Of a stretch of DNA of 64,000 nucleotides, positions 22,014 to 32,743 are shown piece by piece. Within the stretch, counting starts at the first letter, position 1. Each line of letters starts with the position of its first letter. The DNA comes from Massospora cicadina (Eukaryota > Entomophthoromycota > Entomophthoromycetes > Entomophthorales > Entomophthoraceae). The DNA lies in NCBI GenBank assembly GCA_022478985.1, contig JAKSZP010017351.1, positions 53,060-117,059 of the forward strand. Direction: 5' to 3'. The notes under the pieces were generated by a model. That model was not told where the DNA came from. It saw nothing but the letters and a program-made list of their open reading frames with translations, and did not search any database. Made by a program: the position numbers and the translations under genes.

Positions 22014-23099
22014 ATGTGGAACAAACAAAAAAATAAAGCTGTTCACAAAGTTGTCAAGCATGGTGGCATAAGAAAAACCATGTACCATTTACATCAGTAT
22101 TATTACTGGAAATCAATTAATTGTGATATCATGGATTATTTAGACTGTTGCGTAGAATGTCAACTTCACAAACCTCACAAATATATGATGGGATACCGGT
22201 TAATACGCCTTAGTTTCCATAACACATGGTGTTAATGGACGTAATGGGACCATTGAGTGTTAGTACTGGGAAGTAAAGTACTTCATAGTCATAATTTACC
22301 GTATAACTAGATGAATCAAGACAAAGTACTTGAGCAGAGTATATGCTACAAGCACAGTGAGATTCATACTGGACCATATAGTACTGGCATGGATGCATGC
22401 AAGTATTTTTAAGTAACATTGGAACTAACTTTACGCCCTACATGATCCAAAGGCTAAATGAACTTATGGAAATATGAGGTGTGGTATCCATTCCCTACAG
22501 CCCAGAAACATGAAGAATGGTAGAAAGAATCAACGGAACTCTAGCTAAAATGCTGTGAAATTTTTGTAGCAGAGAAAACTTCCGCCTGAGAATCTTATCT
22601 TAGTTCAGATACCTTCACATATAATATTAGTCATCATACAGTAACTGGGAAAGCGCCAATTAAACTCTTATATGGATGAAGATCCTCATTACCACCAATT
22701 TTGTATTCTACTGTGGAATCAGCTTCTGGAATGAGTGCAGAGAAACACTTGACCTGATTGGCAGATTATATAATTTAATTGCAATCACATCCATTTGATA
22801 CAACGTTAAAGAGAATAATAAGGGCAAATAATATAAATAATAAGATCTGACTAGTGCTGAATGAGTACCATTTGAGGGATAGAGTATTCTATTGTGATCC
22901 ACATGGGTCTGGAATAAGAAACAAGTTGGCCGCCCTATGGTCAGGTCCATTCAATATTATTGCCATGTCAGTGACAGATTCCTATAAAATAAAGAACATT
23001 ACAGAGAGTTGTATAGTGAATAGGGCCCATACCAAATTAATTAAATTATTGAATCTAAGGGTAAAACATAAAATTAAAATGATTTTATGGGGCAACTGA
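22014..23099 (+). pseudogene. Element V integrase
   Basis: An HHCC zinc finger is visible at about 22062-22180 (VVKHGGIRKTMYHLHQ, then CCVECQLHKPH). The core starts VLMDVMGPL near 22232 and continues SNIGTNFTPYMIQRL near 22413, where the second catalytic Asp is Asn. The Glu in RMVERINGTL keeps 35 residues from that position. The C-terminal GPY/F module reads RNKLAALWSGPFNII near 22920, and the frame 22854-23099 is intact. The protein inserted cDNA into the host genome. Confidence 0.88.
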
Positions 23100-23738
23100 A
23101 CCTTTTGACAATAGGTTAAGTTCTAATGGCTTGGTTGTCCTAAGTAGATACTAATGAACTAAATGGTTGGTTAAGTTCAAAAAAAGAACCACTTAGCCAG
23201 TATAGATGGAAAAGAAAAGTGGATCTTCAAACTTACTAATAAGGTAAGTCCCTTTTTTTAGTACTAGATGGTAATAAGGTAAGTCCCATTGCAAAAAAAG
23301 AAAAAAAATGCAAGAAAAAAATTAAAATAATATTAGATACAAAAACATACCGAATGTATATATAAAGAAAATAATGAAAAATATAATTGATATCAAATTT
23401 TCATTTTGCCACAATTAAAAGCATCTGGCAGTTTTTCCATCTATAATAAGCAGGATTGGGATGGGTTGAAACTGAATCCACCATAAAGAGGCCTAAGTAC
23501 AGGAGTAAAGAAAATCTGCTCTGATCAAAAATGGTTAGCACAACCTGGGGGAACAGGGACAAAGAAATCAGTGAAGCTGACTACAAATATCCTTTAATGA
23601 GTTAGGGTTGTAGAAGCCCAAACTGGGGTAATACAAGTTTTACAGCAATATTTTTTGGTGACAACAGTAAAAATAGTCCTGGTGTGACATGGGGCTTTAT
23701 AAACTTCAATAAGGAGTTAGCAGTGAGAATGGGACTAA
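23100..23738 (+). other. Element V 3' region with two hairpin-like repeats
   Basis: No gene is seen. A block at about 23151-23210 (TGGTTAAGT...ACTTAGCCA) recurs at about 23731-23790 (TGGTTAAGT...CTTAACCA). Each copy is an inverted repeat around an A-rich loop. Purine-rich runs occur but I cannot single out the polypurine tract. Confidence 0.45.
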
Positions 23739-23998
23739 TGAACCAATAAGCTGGTTAAGTTCAAAGAAAAATCTCTTAACCAGAATTGTTATTTAAGTCT
23801 CAAGAGGAAGCACTCTAAGGATAAGGACCATGCCAAGATGCGTCAAGCTGAGAATGAAGCGGCGCCTGCTTCTGAAACATACCTAACATCACTGGCTTTT
23901 GGTATAATGGTAAGTGTTGTGATTTTGTATGCCCACATTAACTGCTTGATTGATTATATTATATCTGCTTGTCCACTAGGGGATGAGGCCCACTAAGG
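23739..23998 (+). pseudogene. Element V terminal open frame with one membrane-like helix
   Basis: An uninterrupted frame of about 86 codons with no clear start. A Lys/Arg-rich part (SLKRKHSKDKDHAKM) is followed by a hydrophobic segment (SLAFGIMVSVVILYAHINC) and the tail PLGDEAH-stop. The tail and stop position are also kept in the copy at 11156-11344, which argues that it was translated. It may be the C-terminus of the polyprotein or a small extra ORF. Confidence 0.35.
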
Positions 23999-24160
23999 AT
24001 ATGGGAGGTATTATTTTAGATAATAACTATTGTTTGACAAGATAGCCCTAATGAGTAATAAATAATTCGCTAGAGTTCAATTCTTTTAGATTGCTTATGT
24101 CTAATCAGGGATCATCCATAAATAAACAAAGTTATTTAAATTATCAATTTTATTATTGAT

Positions 24161-26086
24161 CTTTCCACTCAACATCACTTTTGAGCGAATTCATTAAAAG
24201 CATCCATTAATTTTCCATCGCCACATACACCATATCAGTTCTCCATTTATGTCAGCGGATCTGCCACCTGCTGCCTCAGCGTGGGGCAGCAGCGCTCCAA
24301 CTGCTAGCGCTTTCCGCCCAGCAGGCAAACACATGCAAACTGGCTCATCCAGTCCGCCTAGTGCATTGGGCCAATTTATCCCTCCAAGGGACTTATTATT
24401 ACACTTAGCGCAAGTCCACACAACCCACCCCCACCCACATGCCCTACCCCAATTAAATATTCGCTTTTGCCTCTGAGTTGAATTTGGGTGTCTCTTCCTA
24501 TATACTGACAAAGCAATAATTGAGCTGGCAATGTCCACATTTTCGTCAGCGGGATTTATTGATTTCCACCCTTATAAGGGCTATTTTGATAATGGTTTTC
24601 CCACAGAAGAGGACGCAGCTGCTGCAGCAACTACGCCCTTAATATATAAAAACACACCTATTACCACAACCCGTACACGCCTGCCCAGTGACACCATAAT
24701 GGTGGAGACCTTTGAAAACCTTCCTTTGCACCTTCCCCCTTAAACACTCTATGAATAATTGATGATGGAGTTGTCCAAATATAGTACAAAACTCATCCTC
24801 CACTTCCTGGTCCCAAGTGGAGCTGAGCAGTTAGTGGCACTATGGGTAATGGCCACCATTACCCCCACCAGCCAACCATAGCCCAGCACATTCCACCACG
24901 TGCCAATATCCCATTTGCACCAGATCACTTCTTTTGGGTTCATATTGACAATGGCCGCACCGTTTTCCCACTCTTCCATGATTTGGATCATTCCAAAAAA
25001 ACTGTAGCTACAATTCAAAACAAGCAGAATCCGCCAAGCCCACACATGAGGCCACACAAACAGCATTTGAGTGGGGAATTCTGGCTGCCCCCACCCCCTC
25101 CAGCTGAACGCTCAAAAATCAACAAAACCTTTGCAACCAAAGCCCAAGCCGGCTTAATTTCTCACAATATACCCAATCAGGAGCAGGTTTGGACCAAATA
25201 ATCCAGGCCACATTTACGCCCCAAATCTTACCCAACCAAAACCACGTCCCTCTGAATCAATCATGCTCAACCAAAATCCCTGGGACTTATTGAATGAATT
25301 AACTGAATCTGGGGAAATTGTCCCACCTCCTGACTTTCCAATTTATTTGGAACCATATCTACCTTCATATTTTGATGCCCCATTCCCACCCAAGAACTGT
25401 GTCTCCAAACCCACCGCTACCCCATTCTTGAGTGACCATCAACTTGCTGAGGCTGCAGTGGCCTCTCCAGATAACCGCCATCTCCACAAAGCCATGAAAC
25501 TATCTGTCACTGAATTTAATTAAGGGCTACATTTAATCAATTACCCCTTCAATCTATCCGAGGTTGCAAAAGTGGAAATTGAACGATTAAGGTAAACTGC
25601 CACCTCTGCTATCAAGCAAGTTGTTGCACTGGCAGAATTTTCCCCCACCACGCGCATCACCAGAGATAATATCACAAAATTTCCCCAGCTTCACTATGAC
25701 GCATACAAGCTGAACACCATGTTGCCAAATTCCTGGAGGCTATGCTCCAGGCCCAGATTGTTACCAAAGAACTTGAAAATTTTCTAAAAATCCTCGACTC
25801 ACATCCTGTGGATGCCCCAACCCCTTTGCTCTTAGCTTTGATTTGCCTCTTCATTTGTAAAGATGAAATTGATAATCCGCCTGATCACCCCTCCCCCTCC
25901 CCCTCCGCCATGGTAGGATAAGCGGTTCACAACTGCTACACTTGATGGGTTAATTTTCCTTTTTGTTTTGGTGTCGCTACTCATTTAGGGCGTTTGGTTT
26001 GTGTTTTTGGTTGTTATTTTGTAATGGTTATGTCCGTCCCCTGGTTGGCTTACCTCAAATAAAACTTAGATTTTAAATTTAATTAA
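24161..26086 (+). mobile_element. L element copy 1 (ORF1-only non-LTR element)
   Basis: A 1926 bp element flanked by a perfect 9 bp duplication ATTATTGAT (24152-24160 and 26087-26095), inserted in LTR-V. It starts CTTTCCACTCAACATCAC, the same start as copy 2 at 63913 (CTTTCCGCTTGATATCAC), so the 5' end is defined. It encodes one broken protein and no RT or endonuclease. Its 3' end TGGTTGGCTTACCTCAAATA, followed by A/T-rich sequence, matches the LINE and SINE tails. This suggests mobilisation in trans by the LINE. Confidence 0.85.
24249..25950 (+). pseudogene. L element protein, LINE ORF1-like
   Basis: The start ATG at 24249 (MSADLPPAASAWG) has its counterpart in copy 2 (MSLDPPPAAPYG at 63829, minus). 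Segments 24249-24476, 24531-24743, 24842-25201 and 25263-25523 chain through frameshifts. Features in order are a Pro/Ala-rich N-terminus, DFHPYKGYFD, an acidic/Ala run (EEDAAAAATTPLIYK) and then TFENLP with a downstream LSKY. The parts HIDNGRTVFPLFHDLDH and NPWDLLNELTESGEIVPPPD are conserved in copy 2. A helical C-terminus ends in a Pro-rich tail near 25890. The FE.LP...L..Y pattern parallels the LINE's own ORF1 (FEFLP...LTFYSEI). Function is inferred to be RNA binding. Confidence 0.55.
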
Positions 26087-26571
26087 ATTATTGATAATTT
26101 CATTATCTTATAAGAGTTGATTGGGGTTAGTTACCTATTGAGTAAGAGATTAATGTTTAGTTGGTGAAGTTCTGACAACGCTTCAAATATTAACTTGCAG
26201 TTTAACTTTTAGGTAATGTGACCTGCTGTTAATGGGTAAAAGTACATTACCTAAGCAGGTTGCTAACCTAAAAGACTACCTGAATGGGGTTAATTGGGAA
26301 TGTGGGGACGCATTTATTAATTAACAGGGATGGGTCAAATTCTAGTTGGTGGAAGAACCTGACTATCTGGATGAGTAAGATCCTTGTGGGTGCTACTTGA
26401 AAGGGATAATCCATCAGCAATGGCAGCTGTTTCCCCACTGAGCCAACAAGGGTTGAGCGATGCATTTTTATAATTTCTCTTTGCTTTTTATTCCAATAAA
26501 ACAGATACTTTAAGATACATAAGATACTTTAATGTTTTAGCCTGATATTGTAATAAACAAGGTTCCCAACA

Positions 26572-27192
26572 CCTTGCTTGCCATCATAATATATATTACC
26601 CTATGTCAAAAGAGAGTTGCCTCAATCAGGTGGTAAAATAGGTAAATATCGGTGTATCAGCCATTGAATTAAGACCAATTGGTCAGCGCTCAACATAAGG
26701 GCCTGGTGGTGACTCAGGGGAATAAACCATTTTTGGGTTGAGCCTTTAGTATTATTCCTAATAAGGGTGAAGCCTCAACTTGGTGTTAACTATTTAGTTA
26801 TAGTTAATACCAATAATCTTTATGATTTGACTATATAGTATATTATTTGACCTATATTATCACAGGTCTAAAATTAATATATGAAGCAACATTAATTCCC
26901 ATCAATTATATTGAAATTAGGAACTAACAAATTAGTTAACATATCCAAATTGCTCTCCAAATGATCCACTGATGGGATCAAGTGAGCTTGCCACATGACT
27001 TGAATTATTCTTGATTATCCTGATCTAACTGATCTCTAATTTATATATTTAACTTAATATTTTATTTAGCCTCCATTTATTAAACTTCCTTAGTACTATA
27101 AATAGTTTTTAAATGTTTCTAAATTAAAACAACTTTCCTTTCAGTATTGTATATTTTTAAAGTTCAATTGGCTTATTTATATTTGGATCTCA
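26572..27192. other. AT-rich spacer, possible worn LTR of element VI
   Basis: No coding domain is seen. A TATA-like ACTATAAATAG near 27098 and promoter-like AT richness would fit the 5' LTR of element VI, which should lie near here, but I could not align it with the candidate 3' LTR at 41.05-41.56 kb. Confidence 0.3.
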
Positions 27193-27493
27193 GGGGAGGA
27201 TACCCCAGTGGTAAATTATAGGCCTTCTTTCACTGCCTCCCCAAGTTTGAACCATGGTAGATGAACTTAGGTTAGGGGATGATTATGACTGTGTTTGAAT
27301 TACGCACCAATGCCCTGAACCAGGATAGCGAATAGCAAAGGCGATCCATGAAGTTCATGGCCTATCATACGCCGTGCATGAAGGTTTTCTGGGTTTTATT
27401 CTCCTTTCCCATTTTCTTCAATTCCCTTCATTTAGCGGTATTGTCCCCAGGTTGGCCCACATCAAATAAAAAATTTAAAAAAGATTGAAATTT
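27193..27493 (+). mobile_element. SINE copy 2
   Basis: Starts GGGGAGGATACCCCAGTGGT and ends AGGTTGGCCCACATCAAATA followed by an A/T-rich run. It is colinear with copies 1 and 3, including GCACCAATGCCCTGAACC and GGTTTTCTGGGTTT. The flanks carry an imperfect duplication (ATATTTGGATCTCA before, ATACTTGGATGTCA after). The B-box area reads AAGTTTGAACC. Confidence 0.87.
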
Positions 27494-28300
27494 AAATATA
27501 CTTGGATGTCAACGCAAAATCCAACAATTATTATATTCAGACCGTGGGAACCTCTGAACCATCACCAACTGGTTAAAGACCATCAATAGGGATTTTATTT
27601 GGACCTCTAAACATCTAATAAAGGTTAAGTCCTAGCTTAACTATATATTAGGTTTTAGTGCTAAATCCACATCTGTCCAATCACTTAAGTGTGCTTTGAA
27701 GGACCCAACTCATTTACTATTGTTTTCATTGCAAATTCTGAAAGGAGATTTGCTGTAGTGGCATATATCGCCCAGCCTCTAGCCATCTGTATGGACCTGG
27801 GTAGCATGCACTTACTGGCGTTATGGACCTATAAGCGTTTTCATTTGCAACCATAATCAGGTTTAGGTGCGGTAAGATTTGCAGGCCCATGTAATACCTC
27901 AAATATCCTCTTACCTTCTGAGGCCAAGAGTTTGCGGCTTGAAGCGCCTGGTTGATGATTGATAATGTCAGCGTGATTATGGACGGATTGTTGACCAACC
28001 AGGGTGCAAACTAAGCCAGCTAAATAATTTATAATTTTTTAAGATTGAGTAAAATGGCAGTTTATTTGGGATTGACCTATCTGGGAAGGTAGTCTACAAC
28101 CCGTGGGAACACAGGATAGGCAACTGGAAACAAGATAGAAATCCAAGTTGGGAGAGTTGGAATAGGATATACTGGAATATAAACCTGACCAACGAGCTAA
28201 AATTATGAAATATATCAGGAGCGGAAACTGGAAAATTTTCCATGTTGTACCAGCGGGATTGAGAATTTATCCCCATAATTTTAGAATTTAAATAAGTAAA
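27494..28300 (-). mobile_element. LTR-B copy 4, partial
   Basis: Assigned by the polyadenylation block AATAAA (minus strand, 28061-28066) followed by a hydrophobic frame (27726-27998, minus). That frame has SIINQALQAANSW where copy 2 has SITNWTQQVQNFW. Ends and target duplication could not be found, so it may be truncated, and SINE copy 2 lies at its left margin. The minus-strand frame 28094-28276 lies in the same unit. Confidence 0.45.
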
Positions 28301-28309
28301 AACTGAGGC

Positions 28310-29275
28310 ATAATTGATTCAAACCATCAGTATGCTGCCACCATTCCTACTATATCAGCTTTGTAGGAATCAATGAACAGAATTGGTTCTGTTATAACTT
28401 TGATAGTAAGTTGCTCCTCCAAAGCGCCAAAATTCAAGCACTGAATGAACAAGTTACTTTTAATACCTTTATTACCTCTCTAAACTGATATTGGGATGAA
28501 GTTTAGGATTCTGAATTATTAAAACAATGTTTGGATCAACAGCTTCCTTGCAACTATGCAGAAACCAAGGTTTCAATCCTGAACCAGTTTCTAGTTTAAA
28601 TGCTCTTTCCACCCCTCTTGTGACTAAATTTATGCCTATTTTCAAGGAAAAATTAACCCTGTGGCAGATTTACGTTGACTCCTTCCTGTACTCTTATGAA
28701 ATCTTGATGAATAAGGCCACTGACCAGCAGAAGATGAATCACATCTACTCCTGAATGAATATTACTGCCCAGAAGACTATGACTCCCCATTTTATAGGAA
28801 GGCCACACTTAAAACAAATCACTATGCCCTAATACAAGGATTTGGAAGCAACCAAACCTTATCCAATCAGAAGCAGGCGTCTAAGGCATTTGTTTGAACA
28901 AAGAATAAAGACCTGTGGAGCTAACCAGCCAATTCTATGCCCAAGCACAACCTTTAGTAACCACTAATCATATTACCTTGGATGACGCCATAATAGCGTT
29001 CATCTCCACGTAGGGATCATATCCTGAGGTCCAAATGCACATGATTGGCCAGAAGAACAGCTTCACTTGCATCTGGGAAATTAGGGAAGCACTTGATGAA
29101 TTTTCTGCATCTACCTTACATCCCAAGTCCTCTGCATCCTTCACATCCAGCTGTCCTTGTGTTCACGTTTTCAAGAATCAGAAGAGTCCCAGACCTCAAT
29201 GCTCCTACTACAATAGGTTCTTTCATAGCACCAAGACTTGTTGAAAAATACTATCCAAGGATGCGGTAAAAGAGT
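28310..29275 (+). pseudogene. Element VI gag with worn zinc knuckle
   Basis: Gag helices are seen at 28420-28560 (ALNEQVTFNTFITSLN, then DSELLKQCLDQQLPC), with the frame 28527-28754 overlapping. After a Ser/Pro-rich stretch, 29200-29241 encodes CSYYNRFFHSTKTC. This is a CCHC zinc knuckle with exact C-x2-C-x4-H-x4-C spacing in which the second Cys is Tyr (a single G-to-A step). The knuckle would bind element RNA during packaging. A stop follows at once. Confidence 0.7.
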
Positions 29276-29429
29276 AGTCCACATGAAGACAAGGCACTTC
29301 ATGCTGACATCGCTGTAGCACCTCAGAATGTTTAGTGACCTCTAATGAGTCTCTCTGTCATACCATAGAAAGATGGTTTGGTAACCATTAATAAAAAATA
29401 ACTGATATGCTGACTCTTCTTCTAATGAA

Positions 29430-29950
29430 TATCCTATGTTCCTCATTCTACCCCCTCCAGTTCAGGAGCTTAGTTACACATGTCGCCATTTGAGCTCACA
29501 AAATCTCTGTAAACACCATTATAATCAAAGTTCCCTTGTAAATGTCATTTTTATCTAAATTAATGAAGCGCATCAAAATTGCTCCTGACTTTTCACATTA
29601 CATGGGATACGGAATAGCTGGTCCACAATGTACTAGATTCTTTTTAAAGTATTTCTCACTACCCATTCATTTTTGGAAGCTTTTGTTGAATACTACAGAC
29701 ATTACATTAGACAACGCAAATTATGACTTTCTCCTCTGAACTCAGTTTCTCAAGGACTATCACACCATCATGCAATAAAATAAATGTTTTCTTAATTCTG
29801 GGGCACCGTATTTCATTGGTTTTTATAATTCACATGATTCCAAAAACGGAGGTCAAAGCTCAGACTTACCTGTTGGATAGAGAAAGCTGTATTGACTTGT
29901 CAAGTATCATGTATGGGGCTCTCAAGTATGGATACCTCTTCCTGCGGTAG
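29430..29950 (+). pseudogene. Element VI aspartic protease
   Basis: The active-site triad is lost (SSLVNVIFI near 29530 aligns with the DTGSPVNV of related elements). The following LMKRIKIAPDFSHYMGYGIAGP block is clear (written here in pieces: LMKRIKIAPDF at about 29557, GYGIAGP at about 29602). FSLPIHFW and then ANYDFLL with TQFLKDYH complete the C-terminal half in the next frame. Element VI is cut shortly after by element VII. Confidence 0.7.
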
Positions 29951-30047
29951 ATAACCAAAAGAGTATGCCAATTTATTTGCCTAAATTGACCACTATACCT
30001 CTAAATTCCAGGTCATTGTCAACACCCAGGTACATATCAATATTCCC

Positions 30048-31082
30048 TGTTGGACTCTGGGCTGGGTTTATGCTCGCTGGTGCTAATTTGTCCCAGAGCT
30101 CAACAATTTTGCAGGATAAAATTAGTCTCTACTGCTGAAATACTTATAGGGTGTTTTTCACCACTAGTTGTAATAAAAATACTTGAATTTGAATGCTAAA
30201 AAGTTTGTTTTATGGTTTTTATTAATACCACGGAAATAAGAAAAAGAGAACTCTCATAATATATCAATACACAGTATTTAAATTGAAGAGGCTCAGGGAG
30301 GATACACCAGTGATATAATATGGACTCACTACCACTGCCACACCGATTTTTATTCTGGTGAATGAACTTTGTGTAGGGGATGACTATGACTGTGTTAATG
30401 TTGTGCACCAATGCCCTGAACTGAGATAGCAAATATCAAGGTGGTCCATGGAGTCCCTGGCCTATCATATTCTGAACATGGATTTTTTTTGGGTTTATCA
30501 TCTCTTTCCCATTTATTTAATTCCCTTATTTGGTGTGGTATCATCACTCAGGTCAGCCCACCTCAGATAAAATTAGATAATTAAAATTAAATTGGCAAGT
30601 CTTGAAGTTCGAGTTTCTTAGTTAAGTCCAGATTAGAAGGTATTGTGATTTGACCTATCAGGTCTTATAATACTCGCCTCACTTTGATGAAATGGCTGAT
30701 AGAAAGTTGATTCATGATAGGATATGATTGTGAGGTAAAAATTGAATAAATTTAACCCAATTAGTGGGCATGAAAATATTTTTACCTTGAAGGACCCCTT
30801 CTGACCCTATTTAAGGGGCTGGCCTCCACAACGTAGGTTGTACTAATTTATGGTGGCCTGAGGATGAGCTTCCAATAGGCTCTCCTTATTTCGCCGCATA
30901 TTCAGCACAATTTTATTACCTGACTTCGTGGTAATGGGCTGAGTATTATTACTAAATTTATTGCCCTGATTAAAGGATTCCACTGATAATTGGCCAGGGT
31001 CTTTTGGCCAATTTCCTCATTTCCATCCTTATTTCAAACTAAAACACTCTTATTATGTAAATGTACTTGTAATTGTCTGAAA
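30048..31082 (-). repeat. Element VII 3' LTR, interrupted by SINE copy 3
   Basis: Matches 36217-38098 through TGTTGGACTCTGGG, CTCGCTGGTGCTAATTT, AAATATTTTTACCT, AGGACCCCTTC and GTAGGTTGTACTAA. On the minus strand it follows a polypurine tract (GAAGGGGGTAA, 31083-31093). The SINE occupies 30296-30588. Confidence 0.88.
30296..30588 (+). mobile_element. SINE copy 3
   Basis: Starts GGGAGGATACACCAGTGAT and ends AGGTCAGCCCACCTCAGATA plus an A-rich tail. Shares GCACCAATGCCCTGAACT and TGGCCTATCATA with the other copies. Flanks show a worn duplication (AAATTGAAGAGGCTCA at 30280-30295, AAATTGGCAAGTCTTGA at 30589-30605). The insertion site is confirmed by the uninterrupted other LTR near 36464. Confidence 0.88.
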
Positions 31083-31089
31083 TTACCCC

Positions 31090-32110
31090 CTTCAAGAGTG
31101 TTAGGGGAGAATAAGGGCGCAGAAAACGTCTATGTACTCTGTTTATGGTGATACTGGCAGCCAAAGATTTTATATAATACTCATCACCTCTCTTGTAAGT
31201 GCAGTGAAGGAACCCTTCCAAATAGTTCCAAGCTTTCTGCTTCTGGGTATGATGCGGTTATGGTTTTACATGACCAGGTCAGACACTTTTAAGGAAGGTA
31301 GGGAGCCCAAAACTCATTGGCCGCTTGTCCCTCTTTTGTAACTGTTTTACCTAAGTTTGTCATAACCTCAGATTGAAGCTAAATGATACGTTGAGACAAT
31401 CTTCTCATGTTTTCAAGTTTCTCAACTTTAGAGGAGAAAAACTATTTAGATAAAAGGGCGGGTATCCCTGGTTCCTGCCCATAAAGAACACAGAATGGGG
31501 ACATTTTCAGGATATGGTGATAACTAATATGGTATGCCATAAGAGCACTGGGTAGGAATTGATTCCAGTGAAGTGGATCAGAGGAGACCGTTTTACGCAT
31601 GATAGAAACTAAGGTTCCATTGTCTCTCTCCACAGTTCCATTTGTAGAAGGATTATATGGGGCTGAGAATAGTTGTTGGATCCCATAGACGTAGCCAGGA
31701 TCTTAACTACTATGGAGGTGAAGTTCTTACCATTATCATAGAGTAGAACTTGGGGACAGACATGGCGAGTGAATATATTTTGATGTAGAAACTTTGCAGT
31801 AGCCTTAGCCGTTTAGCAGGGAGAGCCCCAGCTTTAAAACACTTAGTAAAGTGGTCAATGCCTACTAGGATAATTTTTTTCCACTGGTAGTCTGTGGGAG
31901 GGGACCTACTACGTCTAGACTGATGGCGTTGAACGGTTATTGAGGGGTAGTTGGTTGCTATTGGTCTTTAGTCTTGAAATTGGATTGCTTCTAACACGTG
32001 AGGCGGGCATCTAAGACTTTAAAAATAGTTTCCATGATTCCTTCCCAATTGGTACCACTCCCTAATCTAATCATAGGTTTTCTTCGCTCCCCCATTATCT
32101 AGGGTATAGG
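31090..32110 (-). pseudogene. Element VII integrase
   Basis: On the minus strand IILVGIDHFTKCFKAGALPAK near 31860 is the first part of the core (LVGIDHFTK follows the lost first Asp block). YDNGKNFTSIVVKIL near 31730 has the second Asp. The frame 31442-31633 opens MERDNGTL with the catalytic Glu and continues HWNQFLPSALMAYH. A GPY/F-type end follows near 31220-31100 (WKGSFTALTRE, then VHRRFLRPYSP in another frame). Confidence 0.82.
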
Positions 32111-32269
32111 GAACTTCCAGGATAACTGGTACACATTCCAAAGTCCATAGATAAGGCAACCACTTTGCTTCCACCTGCTTATACAACTTCCTGTTCTCCA
32201 CTTTGGTGTTTTAAGAGTTCCGGGCTAACATGTTCTGGACCAGTTCATCCTCATCATCCAAGTCATTAA

Positions 32270-32640
32270 GGGTCATTAAGAGTTCTTATAACCTCTCCGT
32301 CTCACTATTATCCAAATGTAGGATGGGCAGAAGAATTAACCCATCAACATTCATGTGGCGGGTTCCTGCACACAATGTTTAACCTTCATGTCATAATACT
32401 GGAGCTTTAGAGCCCGGCGCGCTAACTTCCCAGTAGTATACTTCATATTCTGGAACCATTTTAGGGAAGCATGGTCAGCAACCACAGTGAAAGTAGCGCC
32501 ATACATGAAAGGACGGTAATGTTTTACAGCCAACAAAACAGCAAGGCACTCCTTCTCTGTGGCGCTTTAGTTGCGTTACACATTTGATAGCATCTTACTG
32601 AAATAGTATTAGGATGATCTACACCATTTTCATCCTTTTG
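32270..32640 (-). pseudogene. Element VII RNase H
   Basis: The frame 32351-32536 begins MLAVKHYRPFMYGATFTVV and has ADHASLKWF, the conserved (T)DHxSLxW motif, then ALKLQYYDMKVKHC. The Glu helix is just upstream (EGVPCCF in a shifted frame). The usual NxxADxLS end is replaced by NVDGLI near 32340. Confidence 0.8.
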
Positions 32641-32743
32641 GGCTAAGATGCTCCAAAGGCTTAGTCTGAGGCTTCAGTAAACAAGATAAAAGGTTTATTA
32701 TAATATGGGTGCCATAGGATAGAACGTTGTTGCAGCAGTTGCT

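Larger units (their letters stand above)
24103..26571 (+). repeat. LTR-V, right copy, interrupted by L element
   Basis: Bases 24103-24151 and 26096-26571 align with 11345-11876 once the L element is removed. The end reads GGTTCCCAACA, complementary in style to the TGTTGGGG start of the left copy. Shared landmarks are AAGCAGGTTGCTAACCTA, ATGTGGGGACGCATTTATTA and ACAAGGGTTGAGCGATGC. Bases at the junctions show the 9 bp duplication made by L. The minus-strand frame 26268-26465 is a shadow. Confidence 0.75.
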
